Assembly (NCBI RefSeq): GCF_029840635.1
Contig: NZ_JAOCCU010000002.1
Span: forward strand, 186,001-250,000
Source: Mitsuaria sp. GD03876
Lineage (GTDB): Bacteria; Pseudomonadota; Gammaproteobacteria; Burkholderiales; Burkholderiaceae_C
Reading direction: 5' to 3'
Length of the DNA: 64,000 bases
The translations under genes and the position numbers were made by a program. Shown here piece by piece: positions 61,095-64,000 of this stretch (positions are counted from its first letter, which is position 1; each line of letters starts with the position of its first letter). A model generated the notes under the pieces. The model had not been told where the DNA came from and searched no databases. It saw only the letters and a program-made list of their open reading frames with translations.

Positions 61095-62705
61095 TCAGGC
61101 CAGGGCGCGGGCCAGGCGCGCGAGCGCGTCGTCCATCTGGGCGGCGTCGATGCGGCCGTAGCCGAAGAGCAGGGCGTCGTCGTCGGTGCCGCTGCGAGGA
61201 AAGGCTGCATCGCCATGGCCGCTGCCGCCGACTCCGCGATCGGCGGCGTAGCGAGCGAGCGTCTCGACGCGCACCCGGTCCGCCGCGGCCCGCGCGGCGA
61301 TCGTCTCGAGCGGATCGTGCGAGGCGTTCAATCGCACCGCCATGTGCAGCCCCGCTTCGGACGGCAGCACCTCCGCCCGCGCGCCCAGGTGGCGCTCGAC
61401 CGCCGCGACCAGCGCCTCCCGCCTTGCGCGGTAGATCGCCTGCATCCGGCGCGCGTGGCGCAGCAGGTGACCCTCCTCGATGAAGGCCGCGACCATCTCC
61501 TGCGTCAGCGTGCAGGAGTTCCAGTCCGCGACATGCTTGGCCGCCACCAGCGCCGGCAGCGCCCAGCGCGGCGCCACGATGTAGCCCAGGCGCAGCGACG
61601 GATACAGGCTCTTCGAGAAGGTCCCGACATAGAAGACGCGGCCGCTGCGGTCCAGCGTCTTCAGCGCGTCCAGGGGCCGGCGGCCGAAACGGAACTCGCT
61701 GTCGTAGTCGTCCTCGATGACGACGGCCGGCGTGTCCTGGGCGAAGGCCATCAGCCGGCGGCGGCGTTCCGCGGAGAGCGTCACCCCGCGCGGGAACTGA
61801 TGCGATGGCGTGACGCAGACGATCTGGCATCCGGCGGGAATGCGTTCGACGTCCAGGCCGTGGTCGTCGACCCGCACCGGCGCCAGCCGCGCGCCCGCGG
61901 CGCTGAAGGCGGCACGCATCGGCGGATAGCCGGGATCCTCGATGGCCACGGTGGTCTGGCCGGGCGCCACCAGCACGCGGGCCAGCAGGTCGAAGGCCTG
62001 CTGCGCGCCTTGCGTGACGACGACATCCTCCGGCACGCACGCGACCGCCCGCGTGGCCGAGACATGCGAGGCGATGGCGGCGCGCATGCGCGCCAGGCCC
62101 TGCGACGACTCGTAGGTCGCGGGCGCGCGTTCGGCCGCCCGCAGCGAGCGCGCGGCCAGGCGCCGCATCACCGCGAAGGGCAGGGGAGCGATGGCGGGGA
62201 CGCCGACGGTGAAGTCATGTCGCCACGGCGGCGGCGTGGGCCCCGGCGTTGGCGTCGGCGATCGGCTGGACGCTGCCGCCTGCGCCGGCGCGGAGAACCA
62301 CACGGTCTTCGTCCACGGGCCCTTCGGCGCCACCGAGTCGTCCACCGCGGTCACGTCCGCGATCGAGGGCGCGTTGGAGAGCGCGTTCGAGGCCCCGGTC
62401 CTCGCCGCCGCCTTGCGCGCGGCAGGCAAGGCATGCGCGACCGTCGTCCCACCCTTGCCATGCGCGACGACATAGCCTTCGCTCGCCAGCAGGTCGTACA
62501 GCGCCACCGCCGTGTTGCGCGAGATCCCCAGCGCCTGCGCCAACGCCCGCGTCGGCGGCAGCTTCAACCCCGGCACCAACCGGCCACCCACGATCGCCGC
62601 CCGTAACGCGCGGTGCAGGGCCTTAAGCAACTGCCCACCCTCCGCCCTCGCGGCCTCGGCGAGGACGCCGACCACCGTCGATTCTGGTTCCATGGATTTG
62701 CTCAT
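61095..62705 (-). CDS. MocR-family regulator (GntR HTH fused to aminotransferase-like domain)
   Basis: Encodes 536 residues. N-terminal GntR winged HTH (LHRALRAAIVGGRLVPGLKL then RALAQALGISRNTAVALYDL), a Pro/Ala/Thr-rich linker (about 95-155), and a fold-type I aminotransferase domain with VVTQGAQQAFDLLARVLVAP, IEDPGYPPMRAAF, EDDYDSEFRFGRRP and the PLP lysine in VGTFSKSLYPSLRLGYIVAP. MocR/PdxR proteins sense PLP or amino-acid adducts. It is divergent from an MBL-fold hydrolase gene 82 bp away, a probable target. An in-frame ATG four codons later (62693) is an alternative start. Confidence 0.93.
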   Translation of the reverse strand: MSKSMEPESTVVGVLAEAARAEGGQLLKALHRALRAAIVGGRLVPGLKLPPTRALAQALGISRNTAVALYDLLASEGYVVAHGKGGTTVAHALPAARKAAARTGASNALSNAPSIADVTAVDDSVAPKGPWTKTVWFSAPAQAAASSRSPTPTPGPTPPPWRHDFTVGVPAIAPLPFAVMRRLAARSLRAAERAPATYESSQGLARMRAAIASHVSATRAVACVPEDVVVTQGAQQAFDLLARVLVAPGQTTVAIEDPGYPPMRAAFSAAGARLAPVRVDDHGLDVERIPAGCQIVCVTPSHQFPRGVTLSAERRRRLMAFAQDTPAVVIEDDYDSEFRFGRRPLDALKTLDRSGRVFYVGTFSKSLYPSLRLGYIVAPRWALPALVAAKHVADWNSCTLTQEMVAAFIEEGHLLRHARRMQAIYRARREALVAAVERHLGARAEVLPSEAGLHMAVRLNASHDPLETIAARAAADRVRVETLARYAADRGVGGSGHGDAAFPRSGTDDDALLFGYGRIDAAQMDDALARLARALA

Positions 62706-62787
62706 TTATGGCGCTTCTGGCGGTCCAAAGAATGAGCGATTCTGCGGCCTTCAACGGTCTTGCCACCGAGAACCTTGGGAGAGCCTC

Positions 62788-63606
62788 ATGCCGAGATTCA
62801 TTTGCCAGACGTGTGGAACGCAGCATGCGGAAGCCGCAGAGCCGCCGTCGTCCTGCCGGATCTGCTCGGATGAACGCCAGTACGTCGGGTGGGGCGGACA
62901 GAAGTGGACGACCCACGAGGCGCTCGCCGCCTCACATCGGCTGCGCCTCGACCTGGACGGCGACCTCCTGGGCATCGGGATCACGCCGGGCTTCGGCATC
63001 CCGCAGCGGGCGCTGCACCTCCAGACCGGCGCCGGCAACATCCTCTGGGAATGCGTCAGCCTCGTCACGCCCGATGCCGTCGAAGCCCTCAAGGCACGCG
63101 GCGGCGTCGACCTGATCGCCATCTCCCATCCCCACTTCTACGCCTCGATGGTCGAGTGGAGCGACGCCTTCGGCGGCATCCCCATCTACCTGCACGAGGC
63201 CGACCGCGAATGGATCTCGCGACCCGTCCCCCAGCTGCGCCTGTGGAGCGGCGACGAACTGCGACTCTCCGACGACGTGACCCTGCATCGCTGCCCCGGC
63301 CACTTCCCCGGCAGCACCGTCCTGCACTGGCGCGACGGACCCGGCGGCAAGCCGGTGCTGCTCGCCGGCGACGCCCTGCACGTCGTGCAGGACCGCCGCC
63401 ACGTCACCTTCATGTACTCGGTGCCCAACTACATCCCCGCCGACCCGGCCGACGTGCGCCGCATCCAGGCGCGCCTGGACGGGCTGCCCTTCGAGGACGT
63501 CTACGGCTACACCTGGGGCCTGAACATCGTCGGCAACGGCCGCTCGGCCGTCGACGAGTCCTTCGACCGCTACTTCCGCGCGATCGAGGGACGGCGCGCC
63601 GCCTGA
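62788..63606 (+). CDS. MBL-fold metallohydrolase with N-terminal zinc ribbon
   Basis: Encodes 272 residues. GGGAGAG lies 6 nt before the ATG. Two CxxC pairs (C6, C9 and C23, C26; RFICQTCGTQ and SCRICSDERQ) form a rubredoxin-like zinc ribbon. The metallo-beta-lactamase core follows, with AISHPHFYASMVEW in place of HxHxDH (so HPHFYAS is degenerate: the Asp-His pair is missing), HRCPGHFPGSTVLHW and LLAGDALHV. The altered first motif suggests one metal or a changed chemistry. Likely under control of the divergent MocR regulator. Confidence 0.85.
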   Translation: MPRFICQTCGTQHAEAAEPPSSCRICSDERQYVGWGGQKWTTHEALAASHRLRLDLDGDLLGIGITPGFGIPQRALHLQTGAGNILWECVSLVTPDAVEALKARGGVDLIAISHPHFYASMVEWSDAFGGIPIYLHEADREWISRPVPQLRLWSGDELRLSDDVTLHRCPGHFPGSTVLHWRDGPGGKPVLLAGDALHVVQDRRHVTFMYSVPNYIPADPADVRRIQARLDGLPFEDVYGYTWGLNIVGNGRSAVDESFDRYFRAIEGRRAA

Positions 63607-63662
63607 TCGCGTCTATCCCCGATGCCGGGTCCCGCCATGCCGGAACGTCCCATGAGCGCGCT

Positions 63663-64000
63663 CTACAGCCGTGAACTCGCCGTGCCGGAACGCTCCGCGC
63701 GCAGGTTCCGCGTGCCGGAGCTCCCCGTGCCGGCGCTCCGCGTGCCGGGATGGGCGCCCTCGCTGCTCATCGCGGCCACGCTGGCGGGCGTCTGCCTGCT
63801 GACCTCGGTCGGCGCGGGCGCCTCGTCCTGCGCGGTCGTCGTCGCGGATTCCCATCCGCCGCCCAGCGCCAGGAAGAGCTGCACCTGCTCGTCGATCAAG
63901 GCGGCATCGGACGCGGCGAGCGCCGCGTCGCTGGTGGCCAGCGCGCGCTCGGCATCGAGCGCGTCCAGGTAACCGACCTTGCCGCCCTGGTAGAGCCGCC
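63663..64000 (-). CDS. Outer-membrane efflux channel (TolC/NodT-like), C-terminal part
   Basis: Partial: the 5' end lies beyond the right edge. The visible 112 codons read RLYQGGKVGYLDALDAERAL then ATSDAALAASDAALIDEQVQ and LFLALGGGW, the standard ending of RND/MFS efflux outer-membrane factors (NodT family). An unusual 55-residue Ser/Thr/Ala/Gly-rich tail follows (ESATTTAQDEAPAPTEVSRQ onward), encoded over an imperfect repeat of about 15 bp (CGTGCCGG units on the plus strand, 63700-63760). The tail is not part of the barrel domain and may be a late addition. Confidence 0.85.
   Translation of the reverse strand, partial: RLYQGGKVGYLDALDAERALATSDAALAASDAALIDEQVQLFLALGGGWESATTTAQDEAPAPTEVSRQTPASVAAMSSEGAHPGTRSAGTGSSGTRNLRAERSGTASSRL

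Noticed and set aside
57757-62040. Minus-strand open frame of about 1427 codons
   Set aside because: It is antisense to the PEP-CTERM and lipoprotein genes, without family features; a GC-skew artefact.

Overview
The window is high-GC DNA from a betaproteobacterium of the order Burkholderiales, most likely the Roseateles/Mitsuaria/Rubrivivax group. The evidence is two PEP-CTERM surface proteins, a hemP-led hemin uptake operon of the Burkholderiales type, a bacterioferritin/Bfd pair, an orphan Bug-type binding protein, a 1307-residue FAD/Fe-S oxidase of a type common in this order, and GC-rich codon use throughout. No rRNA, tRNA, intact insertion sequence or CRISPR array was recognised. The genus is inference.

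Layout. 1-2040: partial NAD(P)-binding protein, small glycine-zipper envelope protein, and a PEP-CTERM protein behind a good sigma-54 promoter. 2109-6561: a minus-strand three-gene unit of TonB-dependent receptor, YfiR-type periplasmic protein and CHASE8-GGDEF-EAL membrane protein, which looks like an envelope-to-c-di-GMP signalling module. 6775-18038: a patchwork of small metabolic and regulatory units (SDR/LysR divergon, serine hydrolase, a papain/transglutaminase-like unknown, a HEMLH metalloprotease-like protein, AraC, MFS, ArsR/quinone oxidoreductase divergon, VOC protein, a free-standing L7/L12-like domain protein). 18115-19425: a scrappy region with a TPR protein, a small membrane protein and the last 35 codons of an agmatine deiminase gene.

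19445-29294: the iron block. A minus-strand operon reads hemP, hemin receptor, hmuS, hmuT, hmuU, hmuV, tonB and a DUF2325 coiled-coil protein, with a Fur box inside the hemP promoter. Bacterioferritin and its ferredoxin Bfd follow on the plus strand, Bfd behind its own Fur-box promoter. Heme is bound outside, driven in by TonB, carried by HmuT/UV and handled by HmuS; iron is stored in Bfr and released with Bfd.

29464-44127: gamma-glutamyltransferase, an MFS exporter behind a structured leader with a short upstream ORF, an acetyltransferase, the complete glycerol-3-phosphate uptake operon ugpB-A-E-C-Q (minus strand, with a terminator between ugpB and ugpA), the large FAD/Fe-S oxidase and a membrane protein. 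44180-54039: chemoreceptor, Bug protein, small secreted protein, M13 peptidase, secreted subtilase with a C-terminal PPC domain, DUF971 protein and ubiE.

54225-64000: small acidic protein, flavodoxin-fold reductase, and a hipBA toxin-antitoxin pair whose promoter carries four TATGC-N8-GCAT(A/G) operators at an exact 27-bp period. After it come a PEP-CTERM gene coupled to a lipoprotein with a PHP/CehA-like hydrolase domain, an Ig-like domain and a PPC domain; then a MocR regulator divergent from an MBL-fold hydrolase, and the 3' end of an outer-membrane efflux channel gene. The features most worth follow-up are the hipBA operator array, the TonB/YfiR/CHASE8-EAL unit, the sigma-54 PEP-CTERM promoter, the PEP-CTERM/PHP lipoprotein pair and the unknown C-H-D protein at 9956-10879.
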